64,000 nucleotides of DNA from NCBI GenBank assembly GCA_945877815.1, contig CAMDWJ010000001.1:117407-181406 (forward strand). The letters are read 5' to 3'. Numbering within the stretch: position 1 is the first letter of the stretch; every line of letters starts with the position of its first letter. The notes beneath the pieces are model-generated. The model made no database searches. It was given only the letters and a program-made list of their open reading frames with translations, and was not told the DNA's origin. A program made the translations under genes and the position numbers. Source of the stretch: Caenispirillum bisanense (GTDB lineage Bacteria > Pseudomonadota > Alphaproteobacteria > Rhodospirillales > UBA2165). Below, one piece after another: positions 16,312 through 25,639 of the stretch.

Positions 16312-17685
16312 ATGCCCCAGTTCGATTACGACCTGATCACCATCGGCGCCGGTTCGGGCGGCGTGCGCGCCTCGCGCCTAGCGGGGGGCTATGGCGCGCG
16401 TTCGGCGGTGGTCGAAGCCGACCGCGTCGGCGGTACCTGTGTGCTGCGCGGCTGTATTCCAAAAAAACTGTTGGTCTATGGGGTCCATTACGCAGCTCAG
16501 TTCGAGGATGCGGCGAATTACGGCTGGACCGTCGAGAGCGCCACGCACAACTGGGCCGCCTTGATCCGCAACAAGAATACCGAGCTCGATCGGCTGCATG
16601 GCATTTACCTAACGATCCTGAAGAACAACAAGGTCGCCTTGCACGAGGGGCGCGGCGTGCTGGTCGATCCGCATACGGTCGAGGTGAACGGCAAGCGCAT
16701 CACCGGCGCCAATATCCTGATCGCGGTCGGCGGTTGGCCGAGCCTGCCCAAAGTTCCCGGCATCGAACATGCGATCACGTCGAACGAGGCGCTCGAATTG
16801 CCGAAGCGGCCGCAGCGCATCGCCATTGTCGGCGGTGGCTATATCGCGGTCGAGTTCGCCGGCATCTTCGAAGGACTCGGCTCCGAGGTGACCTTGATCG
16901 TGCGCTCCTCCTTGCTGCGCGGGTTCGATGCCGATATCTCGGCCGCGCTCGCGACAGAATTCGGCAAGCGTCACGTGGCGATCAAATCCGGCGTTGAAAT
17001 CTCGTCCATCGCGAAGCAGGGTGAAGCACTGACCTTGACCTTCTCGAACGGCGACAAAATGACGGTCGATTGCGTGCTTTATGCGACCGGCCGCCATGCC
17101 AATACCAAAAATCTCGGCCTTGAAGCTGCGGGCGTTAAGACAAAAGAAAATGGCGCGATTATGGTGGACGAGTGGCAGCGCACTTCGGTGCCGCACATCT
17201 ATGCCGTCGGCGACGTGACCGACAAATTGCAGCTCACGCCCGTCGCCATCGCCGAAGGACGCGCGGTGTCCGAGACCCTGTTCAACAACAATCCCATCAA
17301 GGCCGATCGCGAAAACGTACCGACGGCGGTGTTTTCGACACCGCCGATCTCCACGGTCGGTCTCACCGAAGTCGAAGCGCGCGCGAAATACGGCAAACTC
17401 GATGTGTATGAATCGCGCTTCAAGCCGCTGATCCATACATTGTCCGGGCGCGACGAGCGCACCTATATGAAGATTGTCGTCGAATCCAAGACCGACAAGG
17501 TCGTGGGCTGTCACATGATGGGCGCGGATTCTCCAGAAATCATCCAGGGCCTCGCCATCGCGCTCAAATGCGGTGCCACCAAGGCGCAGTTCGATGCGAC
17601 TGTCGGCATCCATCCGTCGGCTGCCGAGGAATTCGTCACCATGCGAACCAAGCGCGCCGAGCCCGAGGCGAAGGCGGCGGAGTAG
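16312..17685 (+). CDS. gor: Glutathione-disulfide reductase
   Basis: A 457-residue flavoprotein of the pyridine nucleotide-disulfide oxidoreductase family. It shows the FAD-binding GAGSGGVRAS (about residue 12), the redox-active GGTCVLRGCIPKKL (Cys about 43 and 48), the NADP-binding GGGYIAVEFAGIFEGLG (about 178) with VRSSLLR arginines, and the C-terminal HPSAAEE with the active-site His. It reduces oxidised glutathione with NADPH in the cytoplasm. The two arginines after the second glycine motif favour NADPH. The GTG of the next gene lies two bases beyond its stop. Confidence 0.93.
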   Translation: MPQFDYDLITIGAGSGGVRASRLAGGYGARSAVVEADRVGGTCVLRGCIPKKLLVYGVHYAAQFEDAANYGWTVESATHNWAALIRNKNTELDRLHGIYLTILKNNKVALHEGRGVLVDPHTVEVNGKRITGANILIAVGGWPSLPKVPGIEHAITSNEALELPKRPQRIAIVGGGYIAVEFAGIFEGLGSEVTLIVRSSLLRGFDADISAALATEFGKRHVAIKSGVEISSIAKQGEALTLTFSNGDKMTVDCVLYATGRHANTKNLGLEAAGVKTKENGAIMVDEWQRTSVPHIYAVGDVTDKLQLTPVAIAEGRAVSETLFNNNPIKADRENVPTAVFSTPPISTVGLTEVEARAKYGKLDVYESRFKPLIHTLSGRDERTYMKIVVESKTDKVVGCHMMGADSPEIIQGLAIALKCGATKAQFDATVGIHPSAAEEFVTMRTKRAEPEAKAAE

Positions 17686-17687
17686 AC

Positions 17688-18653
17688 GTGATCGTCGTGC
17701 AGCTTCGTTCACTCGCGATCGCCGGCGCGCTCGCGGCAATTCTGTCCGCCTGCGCCGATGACGTGCGTCCCGTGATCGGACGCGCCGGTCCACCGGATTC
17801 GGTATTGCCGCGACAAGGCGCGGCCGCTGCTGCGCCAGTGGCATCTCAACAGATGCCCATCGAAGTTCCCGTCGATCCGGAGGCGGAATCCGGCAATCGC
17901 CAGATCGCCGCCTTCCTGCGCGACAATATCGAACAGATGCGGAAATATCCGCACGCTTTGCGCATCGCGACCGTCGTCGGTCCGCGCGAGATGGATCTGA
18001 CCAAGTGGCCGGGAACGGTGGTCGTCGACGAATTGAGGAAGCAGGCGCGCACCTGCGGAACGCCGGTCGCCTTCGTCGGTTTGAACGACGATTTCGACAT
18101 GCTGGTCGGCTTTTCGCGCCAGGAAAAAGATGGTCGCCTCGATGAAGAGGATCGCCTGAAGATTTCCGGCGCGCTGACACGCAACCGCTTGCGCGCCGCG
18201 CAATCGCTCGCCGATATTCTGGATACGGAGCTGGAGGTGAAGATCGACAGCGACCGCGCCACGACCAAGGGGCTCTATCCCTTCGATCGCTGGCATCGCT
18301 TCTTGAGCTACGAGGTCCCGCAGACCGCCAATTGGGCGCTGCTGCCGCGCCTGCCGGTGGAAACCTGGCGCGAGCATTTCGACAAGGTCGTGGCCGAGAT
18401 CGACCCCAAGGCCCCCGATTCGGAAAACAAGCGCACGCGGGTGACGGAGTTCCGCACACGCTATCTCGACGAGGTGATGGCGATCTGTCCGACCAATTTC
18501 TTCGCGACCCTGATAAATCGAGCCAGTCTGAATACTTCGCCCGATCTCATCATGGACGTATTGCGCGACGATCGCGTCACGGCAGGCATGAAGCGCGAGC
18601 AATTCGCCGAGGCATCCCTGATCGTCCTGAATGCTTTGCGTCCGGGTAAATAG
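17688..18653 (+). CDS. Hypothetical lipoprotein
   Basis: A protein of about 321 residues. A hydrophobic start ([21 protein letters not shown]) ends in a lipobox-like LSAC, so it is probably a lipoprotein. The rest is soluble, with [19 protein letters not shown], a cysteine pair (RTCGTP; AICPTNF) and many charged helices. I recognise no family. It starts with GTG at 17688 (a second GTG at 17697 is possible), two bases after gor, so the two are likely co-transcribed. Confidence 0.6.
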   Translation: MIVVQLRSLAIAGALAAILSACADDVRPVIGRAGPPDSVLPRQGAAAAAPVASQQMPIEVPVDPEAESGNRQIAAFLRDNIEQMRKYPHALRIATVVGPREMDLTKWPGTVVVDELRKQARTCGTPVAFVGLNDDFDMLVGFSRQEKDGRLDEEDRLKISGALTRNRLRAAQSLADILDTELEVKIDSDRATTKGLYPFDRWHRFLSYEVPQTANWALLPRLPVETWREHFDKVVAEIDPKAPDSENKRTRVTEFRTRYLDEVMAICPTNFFATLINRASLNTSPDLIMDVLRDDRVTAGMKREQFAEASLIVLNALRPGK

Positions 18654-18766
18654 GAGTTCCGGTTTCGGGCCCGAAGCGGCCCGAAAATGGGCCAAAGGTT
18701 GATAATTCAGCCATTGGGGCGTATATGAAACGCCCTGAATACCTTAGTTTTCCTGGGATTTGTGTC

Positions 18767-20155
18767 ATGGCCACGAAGTGGACACCGCAGAGCTGGCGCG
18801 ACAAGCCCATCCTTCAGGTACCCGAGTACCCGGATGCGGCCAAGCTTGCCGAGGTCGAGAAGACCTTGCGCAACTATCCGCCGTTGGTTTTTGCGGGCGA
18901 GGCGCGCAACCTCAAGCGTCATCTCGCCAAGGTGGCCAATGGAGAGGCTTTTCTGCTCCAGGGCGGCGACTGTGCGGAAAGCTTCGCCGAATTCCATCCC
19001 GATAACATCCGCGATACCTTCCGGGTCCTGCTGCAAATGGCGGTGGTGCTGACCTTCGGTGCCGCGATGCCCGTGGTGAAGGTGGGGCGCATGGCGGGCC
19101 AGTTCGCCAAACCGCGCTCCGAGCCGACCGAAACGATCGGTGGCGTCACACTTCCCAGTTATCGCGGCGACAACGTCAATGGGATCGAATTCACGGCCGA
19201 GGCGCGTCAACCCGATCCGGCCCGTATGGTGCAGGCCTACAATCAGTCGGCCGCGACGCTCAATCTGCTGCGTGCTTTTGCGCAGGGCGGTTATGCCGAT
19301 CTGCAGCGCGTGCATCAGTGGAACATGGGGTTCGTTGCCGATACCGAACTGGGCTCCAAATACAAGGATCTAGCGGACCGTCTCGACGAAACTCTCTCGT
19401 TCATGGCGGCCTGCGGGTTGACGTCTGAGACGACCCCTCAAATTCGCGAAACCGAATTCTTCACCTCGCACGAATCGTTGATGCTGCCGTACGAGCAGGC
19501 GATGACGCGCGTCGATTCATTGACCGGCGATTGGTACGATACCTCGGCGCATCTGCTGTGGGTGGGCGAGCGCACGCGCCAGCTCGACAACGCGCATCTC
19601 GAATTCATGCGCGGCATCGGAAATCCGGTCGCCGCCAAGGTCGGTCCGACCGCCGAGCCCGACCAACTGATCAAGCTGATCGACATCCTCAATCCGGAGA
19701 ACGAGGCCGGTCGCCTGACGCTGATCGTGCGCATGGGTGCGGAGAAGGTCGAACGCGTCCTACCCTCGCTGCTCCGCCGCGTGAAGCAGGAAGGCCGCAC
19801 CGTCGTGTGGTCGTGCGATCCCATGCACGGCAATACTGTGAAAAGCGGCAGCGGCTACAAGACGCGCCATTTCGATCAGATCTTGAACGAATGCGAGGCC
19901 TTCTTCGCGGTGCATCGCGCAGAGGGCACGCATGCCGGCGGTATTCATCTGGAACTGACCGGCAAGGACGTGACCGAATGCATCGGTGGCGCCCAGGCCA
20001 TCACCGATGCGGACCTCAAGGATCGTTATCACACCCATTGCGATCCAAGGCTCAACGCCAAGCAGGCGCTGGAAGTGGCCTTCATCGTGGCCGACCGGTT
20101 GAAGTTGGAGCGCGCTTCGGCTCGCAACGCCGCCGCACTTCAGGCCGCGCAGTAG
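18767..20155 (+). CDS. aroG: Class II 3-deoxy-7-phosphoheptulonate (DAHP) synthase
   Basis: A 462-residue class II (plant-type) DAHP synthase, the first enzyme of the shikimate pathway, joining phosphoenolpyruvate and erythrose 4-phosphate. Signature stretches are [14 protein letters not shown] (metal Cys near residue 70), [47 protein letters not shown] and [13 protein letters not shown]. The ATG at 18767 begins [10 protein letters not shown], the usual start of the family; an upstream ATG at 18725 is less likely. After the TAG stop the same frame stays open for 33 more codons (see findings). The gene symbol is by function. Confidence 0.93.
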   Translation: MATKWTPQSWRDKPILQVPEYPDAAKLAEVEKTLRNYPPLVFAGEARNLKRHLAKVANGEAFLLQGGDCAESFAEFHPDNIRDTFRVLLQMAVVLTFGAAMPVVKVGRMAGQFAKPRSEPTETIGGVTLPSYRGDNVNGIEFTAEARQPDPARMVQAYNQSAATLNLLRAFAQGGYADLQRVHQWNMGFVADTELGSKYKDLADRLDETLSFMAACGLTSETTPQIRETEFFTSHESLMLPYEQAMTRVDSLTGDWYDTSAHLLWVGERTRQLDNAHLEFMRGIGNPVAAKVGPTAEPDQLIKLIDILNPENEAGRLTLIVRMGAEKVERVLPSLLRRVKQEGRTVVWSCDPMHGNTVKSGSGYKTRHFDQILNECEAFFAVHRAEGTHAGGIHLELTGKDVTECIGGAQAITDADLKDRYHTHCDPRLNAKQALEVAFIVADRLKLERASARNAAALQAAQ

Positions 20156-20743
20156 GCGAAAGCCATCACGGCCAGCCGTGTGCGTCCGGACTATTGGGCG
20201 AGCCAACTGGTGCTGCGCGCCAAGAAGGCCGCCGTCGAGAGAGTTTGGGCTATTGAATGAATTTAAGTTTGATCGTTTGGGTGGCGGAGTTATCTAGCCA
20301 CGCGCTAATTCGCGGACAAAAACGCGAGCGGTGACCATATACTTGTCGATCAATCGATATGGGAGACGTTTGTCGGCAAGGAGTAATGTCCCGGCGTTTA
20401 TCTTTAAATTGTAGCCAAGCATTCTAGAAACCACGTTGTTGTATTCAATTCGTGTCGAGGAACTGTTGTGTGCGACATGGTTCCTTATTTTTCGCATTTG
20501 ATCATATGAGTCATGATGAGCGTCGAGGACCGAAAAAAAAGGTCCTGCGGATCAAAAATAAATCGAATGTTGTTCTTTATGTCCTTGGTTTGCGGCCAGT
20601 GTAATAATCTCATTGGTCTTTTTCTATTCAAGCTGGACATTTCGCGAAGTGCAGATTCTATCGATGTGCATCGGTGTAATAGGATTGGATTGCTTCCATC
20701 CAAGTATACGGTATTCCTCGAAGACGATTAATTATCTAGCATC
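20156..20743. other. 588-base gap: short readthrough-frame remnant, then a low-GC stretch
   Basis: The first 100 bases continue the DAHP synthase frame beyond its TAG (ITASRVRPDYWASQLVLRAK and on to a TGA), with normal GC, and look like coding remnant. From about 20260 the GC falls to roughly 40 percent by hand count, against over 60 for neighbouring genes. Only small frames exist: 67 codons on the minus strand at 20294-20497, 72 on the minus strand at 20485-20703 and 72 on the plus strand at 20513-20731. None has a recognised motif or convincing ribosome site. A hairpin with arms AGGACC/GGTCCT and an A-rich loop lies at 20526-20546. I read this as an acquired or degraded segment with no supported gene. 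Confidence 0.5.
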
Positions 20744-21163
20744 TCACCACTTGCCGATATTCGGCATGCTCGCCCAGGGTTCGGCGGGCGGAAGGGCATC
20801 GCCCTTTTGCAGCAGTTCGACCGAGATATTGTCGGGCGAACGAACGAAGGCCATCTTGCCCTCGCGCGGCGGGCGGTTGATGGTCACGCCGCCGTCCATC
20901 AGGCGTTGGCACAGGCCGTAGATATCGTCGACCGCGTAGGCGAGGTGGCCGAAATTGCGCCCCTCGTCGTAGCCTTTCTCGTCCCAGTTAAAGGTCAGCT
21001 CGACTTGCGCATCCTCGTCGCCGGGGGCGGCCAGGAAGACGAGGGTGAACTTGCCCTGCGGCACTTCGCGGCGGCGGATCTCCTCTAGACCGAGCAGCTT
21101 GAAGAAATCGAGCGTTTTGTCGAGGTCGCTCACGCGGATCATCGTGTGAAGATATTTCATCAT
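20744..21163 (-). CDS. Glyoxalase I-like VOC family protein
   Basis: A 139-residue protein of the lactoylglutathione lyase type. All four metal ligands can be placed: His in [10 protein letters not shown], Glu in AQVELTFNW, His in [11 protein letters not shown] and Glu in [25 protein letters not shown] is typical of glyoxalase I, which isomerises the hemithioacetal of methylglyoxal and glutathione. Its ATG overlaps the stop of the molybdopterin hydroxylase gene, so the two are co-translated. It may therefore serve the same catabolic route rather than general detoxification. Confidence 0.85.
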   Translation of the reverse strand: MMKYLHTMIRVSDLDKTLDFFKLLGLEEIRRREVPQGKFTLVFLAAPGDEDAQVELTFNWDEKGYDEGRNFGHLAYAVDDIYGLCQRLMDGGVTINRPPREGKMAFVRSPDNISVELLQKGDALPPAEPWASMPNIGKW

Positions 21164-23496
21164 TCTCTCCCATTGTTGATGGCGCGCCAGACCTTTTCCG
21201 GCGTGCAGGGCATTTCGAGATGCCGCACGTCGAAGGGGCCGAGCGCGTCGTTGATGGCGTTCATGACGCAGGCGAGCGCGCCGGTGGTTCCGGCTTCGCC
21301 CGCACCCTTGATGCCGAGAACGTTATTGGGCGTCGGCACCGGATTGTTGCCGATTTCGAACGAACACATATCGGCGGCGCGCGGCATGCCGTAATCCATG
21401 AAGGAGCCGGAGCGCATCTGCCCGGACACCGGATCGTAATTGATGTTCTCGAACAAGGCTTGCCCGGCACCTTGAACGATGCCGCCATGCACTTGGCCTT
21501 CCAAGGTCAGGGCATTGACCACGGTTCCCACATCGTCGACTGCGACGTAGCGCAGGACCGTCGTGCCGCCGGTATCGGGGTCCACTTCGACTTCGCAGAC
21601 ATGGCAGCCGTTGGGGAAGCTGCCGCCCTGCGGGGTATAGGTCATGTTCTCGTAGAAACCGGCTTCCATGCCCTTCGGCAGTGCCGGCTGATTGAAGGCG
21701 GTCTGTGCCACCTTGTCGATGGAGAGCGATTTGTCGGTGCCCGCGACCCGGAAGGTGCCGGCATCGAATTCGATGTCGGACTCAGACGTCTCCAGAATAT
21801 GGGCGGCGATCTTGCGGCCCTTGGCGATCAGCTTTTGCGCCGCGCCATGAATGGCGCCGCCGCCTGAAAGTGCCGAGCGTGAGCCGACCGTGCCCATGCC
21901 GTAGGAGACCTGGTCGGTATCGTGATCGACGACGCGCACCTTGTCGCTGTCTATCCCTAAGATATGCGACATCATGATCTTGTACATGGTCTCGTGACCC
22001 TGGCCTTGCGCCTTGGTGCCCATGAACAGGCTGACCGAGCCGGTTTGGTCGAAGCGGATCTCGGCATATTCGGGACGCGGTCCGCCCGCCTGTTCGATCA
22101 TATGGATGACGCCCAGGCCGCGCAGCTTGCCACGGGCTTTGGCCTCGGCGCGGCGCTGCTCGAAGGTCGCGACGTCGGCCATATCAAGGGCCATGTCCAT
22201 GTTCTTCTCGAAATCGCCGGAATCGAACTTGTAGGTGATCGCGGTCTGAAACGGCATCGCCGAGGACGGGATCAGATTGCGGCGGCGTAGTTCGAGCCGG
22301 TCCATGCCGATTTCTTTCGCCGCGATATCGATCAGGCGTTCGATCACGTAGATCGCTTCCGGCCGTCCGGCACCACGATAGGGTCCGGTCGGCTGCGTGT
22401 TCGTATAGACGGTCGTGACGGTGACGTGGGCGGCCGGCGTTTTGTAGCAGCCCTGCAAACAGCCGATATTCATGAAGGTCGGCACAAGGGCGGGGCCGCT
22501 GGTGAGATACGCCCCGGTATTGTTGGTCGTCCTGACGCGGAGCCCTAAGAAATTGCCCTGCTCGTCGATCGCCAGTTCGGCGTCGGTCACGCAATCTCGG
22601 GCATGGTCGTCGGAGATGAAAGATTCCGAACGGTCGCTCACCCATTTGACGGGGCGGCCGGTTAGCTGCGCGGCCAACAGGGTCAGCCGGTTCTCGGGGA
22701 AGTGCGTGCCCTTCAGGCCGAAGGCGCCGCCGATGTCGCGCGCGACGATGCGCATCTTGTTTTCCGGGATATGGAAAACGTCGTGCGCAAGTTCTGTGCG
22801 CGAGCCGTGCGGACCCTGTGTGTCGCAATAGAGCGTATAGCGGTCCTCGAACTTGTCATAGACGCCGACGCTGCCGCGGGTCTCCATAGATGCCGTGGTG
22901 ATGCGGTTGATAACGAAGCGTTGTTTGACGATGTGTTTGGCCTTGGCAAAGGCTGCTTCCGTTGCATCCTTGTTGCCGGCTTCGGTGATGGTCGAAATAT
23001 TATTCGGGAAATCCTCGTAAAGTTGCACCACACCGTCATCGGCGGCATGCTCCGTTTCTGTGATCGACGGCAGGATATCGTACTCCGCCATGATCAGCTC
23101 GGCTGCGTCCTTGGCCTGCTCCAATGTTTCGGCAATGACGAAGGCGATGGGATCTCCCACGATACGCACGCGATCGCCGACCGGGATCAAGCCAGGATGG
23201 GCTCGCGCATAGTCGGGCGATCCATCCTTCGGGCGCTTGCGCGGCAGATGCGGGTGGGTCATGCCCAGCCCGGCGCGTTTGATGTCCTCGTGGGTCAGGA
23301 TCGCGACCACACCCGGAGCCTGGCGAGCGGCGGCGGTATCCAATGACGTCAAGGTAGCGTGGGCGTGGGGCGAACGAACCACATAGGCATGGAGCTGGTC
23401 GTGGAAATGGACGTCGCTTACGTAAATGCCCTGCCCGGTCAGCAGCCGAGGATCTTCGAAACGTTGAACGGACTGGCCCAAGGCGAACTGCCCCAT
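21160..23496 (-). CDS. Xanthine dehydrogenase-family molybdopterin-binding large subunit
   Basis: A protein of about 778 residues of the CoxL/aldehyde oxidase large-subunit family. It starts [20 protein letters not shown], carries [13 protein letters not shown] and [14 protein letters not shown] for the molybdopterin site, [13 protein letters not shown] near the end with the catalytic Glu, and [11 protein letters not shown]. The GPYRGAGR loop differs from the AYRCSFR loop of true CO dehydrogenase, so an aldehyde or N-heterocycle hydroxylase is more likely. The ATG at 23496 follows AGGAG at nine bases and is chosen over one at 23532. No FAD or 2Fe-2S subunit gene is nearby, which is unusual. 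It is divergent from the hydrolase cluster. Confidence 0.85.
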   Translation of the reverse strand: MGQFALGQSVQRFEDPRLLTGQGIYVSDVHFHDQLHAYVVRSPHAHATLTSLDTAAARQAPGVVAILTHEDIKRAGLGMTHPHLPRKRPKDGSPDYARAHPGLIPVGDRVRIVGDPIAFVIAETLEQAKDAAELIMAEYDILPSITETEHAADDGVVQLYEDFPNNISTITEAGNKDATEAAFAKAKHIVKQRFVINRITTASMETRGSVGVYDKFEDRYTLYCDTQGPHGSRTELAHDVFHIPENKMRIVARDIGGAFGLKGTHFPENRLTLLAAQLTGRPVKWVSDRSESFISDDHARDCVTDAELAIDEQGNFLGLRVRTTNNTGAYLTSGPALVPTFMNIGCLQGCYKTPAAHVTVTTVYTNTQPTGPYRGAGRPEAIYVIERLIDIAAKEIGMDRLELRRRNLIPSSAMPFQTAITYKFDSGDFEKNMDMALDMADVATFEQRRAEAKARGKLRGLGVIHMIEQAGGPRPEYAEIRFDQTGSVSLFMGTKAQGQGHETMYKIMMSHILGIDSDKVRVVDHDTDQVSYGMGTVGSRSALSGGGAIHGAAQKLIAKGRKIAAHILETSESDIEFDAGTFRVAGTDKSLSIDKVAQTAFNQPALPKGMEAGFYENMTYTPQGGSFPNGCHVCEVEVDPDTGGTTVLRYVAVDDVGTVVNALTLEGQVHGGIVQGAGQALFENINYDPVSGQMRSGSFMDYGMPRAADMCSFEIGNNPVPTPNNVLGIKGAGEAGTTGALACVMNAINDALGPFDVRHLEMPCTPEKVWRAINNGRE

Positions 23497-23580
23497 ACGA
23501 CTTAGCTCCTCACAGGTGTGGTGCGCCATCATGCAGATTGACTAGGATGGCGGCAACAACAGAACCCAAGGGAGGTTGCT

Positions 23581-24639
23581 ATGTGCGCGGATCGTAGCCG
23601 GCATCCTGTCGTGCATTTGGTGGGCAGCGTGCCCTTGCCCGATTGCGATAGCATTTTCCGCACCGTTGCGGCCGGGGTCGGGCCGCATCTCGCGCGTTTG
23701 CCCGACGGCGAGACCGGCAAACGCAAGATGTGGATCAAATTCCTGCAGGATGTGCTGGCCGAAAATCCGGCGATCGAGGTGGCGCACGATCTCGCTCCGT
23801 TCAAGTTCACCCAATGGGACGGCAAGGTCATCCGCGAGATTCCGCGTCTCCGCATCAAGAAAGGCGCCGTGGTCGACCCTAAAAGCTTCGTCACCGGTTA
23901 TGCCGACATGGCGATCGATTCGTTTGCGAGTTTCCACAAGCTGCGAAAAAGAGACGTCATCCCGGCGGGGGTCAAGTTCCAGATCTGCATGCCGACCCCG
24001 CTGGCGCCGACCTACAACAACATGGTGCCGAGCGACCGGACGGCATTGATCCCGGCGCTGACGCTGCATTTCATCGGTGAGATCGAGAAGATCGCGAAAA
24101 TGCTTCCCAACGATCGCATCGCTATCCAGTGGGACGTGTGTCAGGAGGTGTTGGCCTGGGAAGGTTACTTCGAGCCGGGTCCAGTCGAATTCGAAACCGA
24201 GACCATCGATGTTCTGGCGCGAATCGGCGATGCCGTACCGCCCGCCATCGATCTTGGCTATCACCTGTGTTACGGCAGTCCGGCCGACGAACATATGGTC
24301 CTGCCGAAGGACGCCGCGATCATGGTGGAAATGACCAATGACATCGCGGCGCGGGTCGAGCGATCGATCCAGTTCTTTCACCTGCCGGTGCCGAAGGATC
24401 GCGACGACGACGCATTCTTCGCAACGATCGACGGCTTGAAACTGAGGCCTGAAACCGAACTCTATCTCGGCCTGATCCATTATGACGATTCGGAGGGCGA
24501 CGATGCTCGGCTGGCCGCGGCGCGGTGCCATGTGCGGATCGACGGCATCGGCACCGAGTGCGGCTGGGGTCGCAAGTCCCCAGATAAAATTCCGGCTTTG
24601 CTCGATCAGCATCGCCATATTGTGGAGAAGATGGGATGA
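23581..24639 (+). CDS. MetE-like (cobalamin-independent methionine synthase-like) TIM-barrel protein
   Basis: A 352-residue protein with the UROD/MetE-like fold. It contains HLVGSVPLPDCDSIFRTVAA, ARLPDGETGKRKMWI, IQWDVCQEVLAWEG, HLCYGSP and a C-terminal GIGTECGWGRK. The His-Cys-Tyr and the late Cys correspond to zinc-ligand regions in MetE C-terminal domains, so a zinc-dependent group transfer from a thiol or cofactor is conceivable. It is far too short for full MetE and its substrate is unknown. AAGGGAGG lies before the ATG. It opens the five-gene cluster and overlaps the dehalogenase-like gene by four bases. Confidence 0.65.
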   Translation: MCADRSRHPVVHLVGSVPLPDCDSIFRTVAAGVGPHLARLPDGETGKRKMWIKFLQDVLAENPAIEVAHDLAPFKFTQWDGKVIREIPRLRIKKGAVVDPKSFVTGYADMAIDSFASFHKLRKRDVIPAGVKFQICMPTPLAPTYNNMVPSDRTALIPALTLHFIGEIEKIAKMLPNDRIAIQWDVCQEVLAWEGYFEPGPVEFETETIDVLARIGDAVPPAIDLGYHLCYGSPADEHMVLPKDAAIMVEMTNDIAARVERSIQFFHLPVPKDRDDDAFFATIDGLKLRPETELYLGLIHYDDSEGDDARLAAARCHVRIDGIGTECGWGRKSPDKIPALLDQHRHIVEKMG

Positions 24640-25499
24640 GTGTTGAGATCGAAGGGTTCGAGGCGCGTGATTTCGATGTCGGTGAAGGTGTAACGATCCA
24701 CGCGGCCATCGGTGGATCGGGTCCGCCTTTGCTGTTGCTGCACGGCAATCCTGAAACACACCTGATGTGGTATGCGGTCGCGCCGCGCTTAGCCCACGAT
24801 TTCACCGTGGTGGCGCCGGATCTGCGCGGGTTTGGCGATTCCTCCAAGCCGGCTTCGCTGCCCGATCATTCGCAGCAATCCTTCCGCGCGATGGCCGCGG
24901 ACCAGGTGAAGGTCATGTCCATGCTCGGCTTTAACCGCTTCAAGGTTGCCGGCCACGATCGCGGCGCGCGGGTCACGCACCGCATGGCGCTCGACCATCC
25001 GGCGAAGATCGACCGCATGATGCTGATGGACATCGTGCCGACCCTCCATTTCTACGAGAACTTGACCCAGCGGATCGCGACCGCCTATTTCCACTGGTTC
25101 TTTTTGATTCAACCTGCACCCGTGCCGGAAACCATCATCGGTGCAAATCCCGACGCCTATTACGGCGGTCGCGGCGGCCCGCCGTCGCCGGACTGGGTAA
25201 AGGCCGAATATCGCCGCTGCTGGTCCAACCCTGAGACGACGCGGGCGATCTGCGAGGATTACCGCGCAGCCGCCACCATAGACTTGGTGCACGACCGTGC
25301 CGATCTGGCGCGCAAGGTCGAATGTCCGGCGATGATCCTGTGGGGCGAGAAAGGGTTGGTTGGAACCGCTTACGATGCCCTGGCGGTCTGGAAAGAGCGC
25401 TGTGCGAACGTGCAGGGCCGTGCCATGCCGACGGCACATTTTATCCCGGAAGAAGCGCCGGATTTGACCTATCAGGTAATGATCGAGTTTTTGCGCTGA
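24636..25499 (+). CDS. Haloacetate dehalogenase-type alpha/beta hydrolase
   Basis: A 287-residue alpha/beta hydrolase closest to fluoroacetate/haloacetate dehalogenases. The nucleophile elbow is GHDRGARVTHRMALDHP with Asp as nucleophile and the two arginines that hold the carboxylate. The halide-site pair His-Trp occurs in YFHWFFLIQPAPVPE, followed by GANPDAYY, and the catalytic His is in TAHFIPEEAPD. HGNPETHLMW supplies the oxyanion region. Together these fit hydrolytic dehalogenation of a 2-haloacid; epoxide hydrolase relatives also use Asp, so the substrate needs testing. ATGA overlap with the MetE-like gene. Confidence 0.78.
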   Translation: MSVEIEGFEARDFDVGEGVTIHAAIGGSGPPLLLLHGNPETHLMWYAVAPRLAHDFTVVAPDLRGFGDSSKPASLPDHSQQSFRAMAADQVKVMSMLGFNRFKVAGHDRGARVTHRMALDHPAKIDRMMLMDIVPTLHFYENLTQRIATAYFHWFFLIQPAPVPETIIGANPDAYYGGRGGPPSPDWVKAEYRRCWSNPETTRAICEDYRAAATIDLVHDRADLARKVECPAMILWGEKGLVGTAYDALAVWKERCANVQGRAMPTAHFIPEEAPDLTYQVMIEFLR

Positions 25500-25604
25500 C
25501 CAAAGGATTGACGAAATCAATCAATAGGTTTGACCATTTCTTCGGTGCGGTTTTATCATCAGTCTTCCTGATGGCTGGCGCCGGCCCACCTGTCGAACAA
25601 AAGA

Positions 25605-25622
25605 AGCGGCGTTAACGCCGCT
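25605..25622. promoter_or_regulatory. Perfect 18-bp palindrome before the binding-protein gene
   Basis: AGCGGCGTTAACGCCGCT is fully self-complementary and lies 18 bases before the start of the binding-protein gene, within a 140-base gap of the operon. It could be an operator, an attenuator or processing hairpin that sets different levels for the downstream binding protein. Confidence 0.45.
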
Positions 25623-25639
25623 CACATGGAGGATGAACG

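Noticed and set aside
20294..20703. Two minus-strand frames of 67 and 72 codons in the low-GC gap
   Set aside because: No motif, no good ribosome site, and different frames; they could be fragments of a foreign gene, but this cannot be supported.
21160..23496. Carbon monoxide dehydrogenase large subunit (coxL)
   Set aside because: The active-site loop is GPYRGAGR instead of AYRCSFR, and no coxM/coxS genes are next to it.
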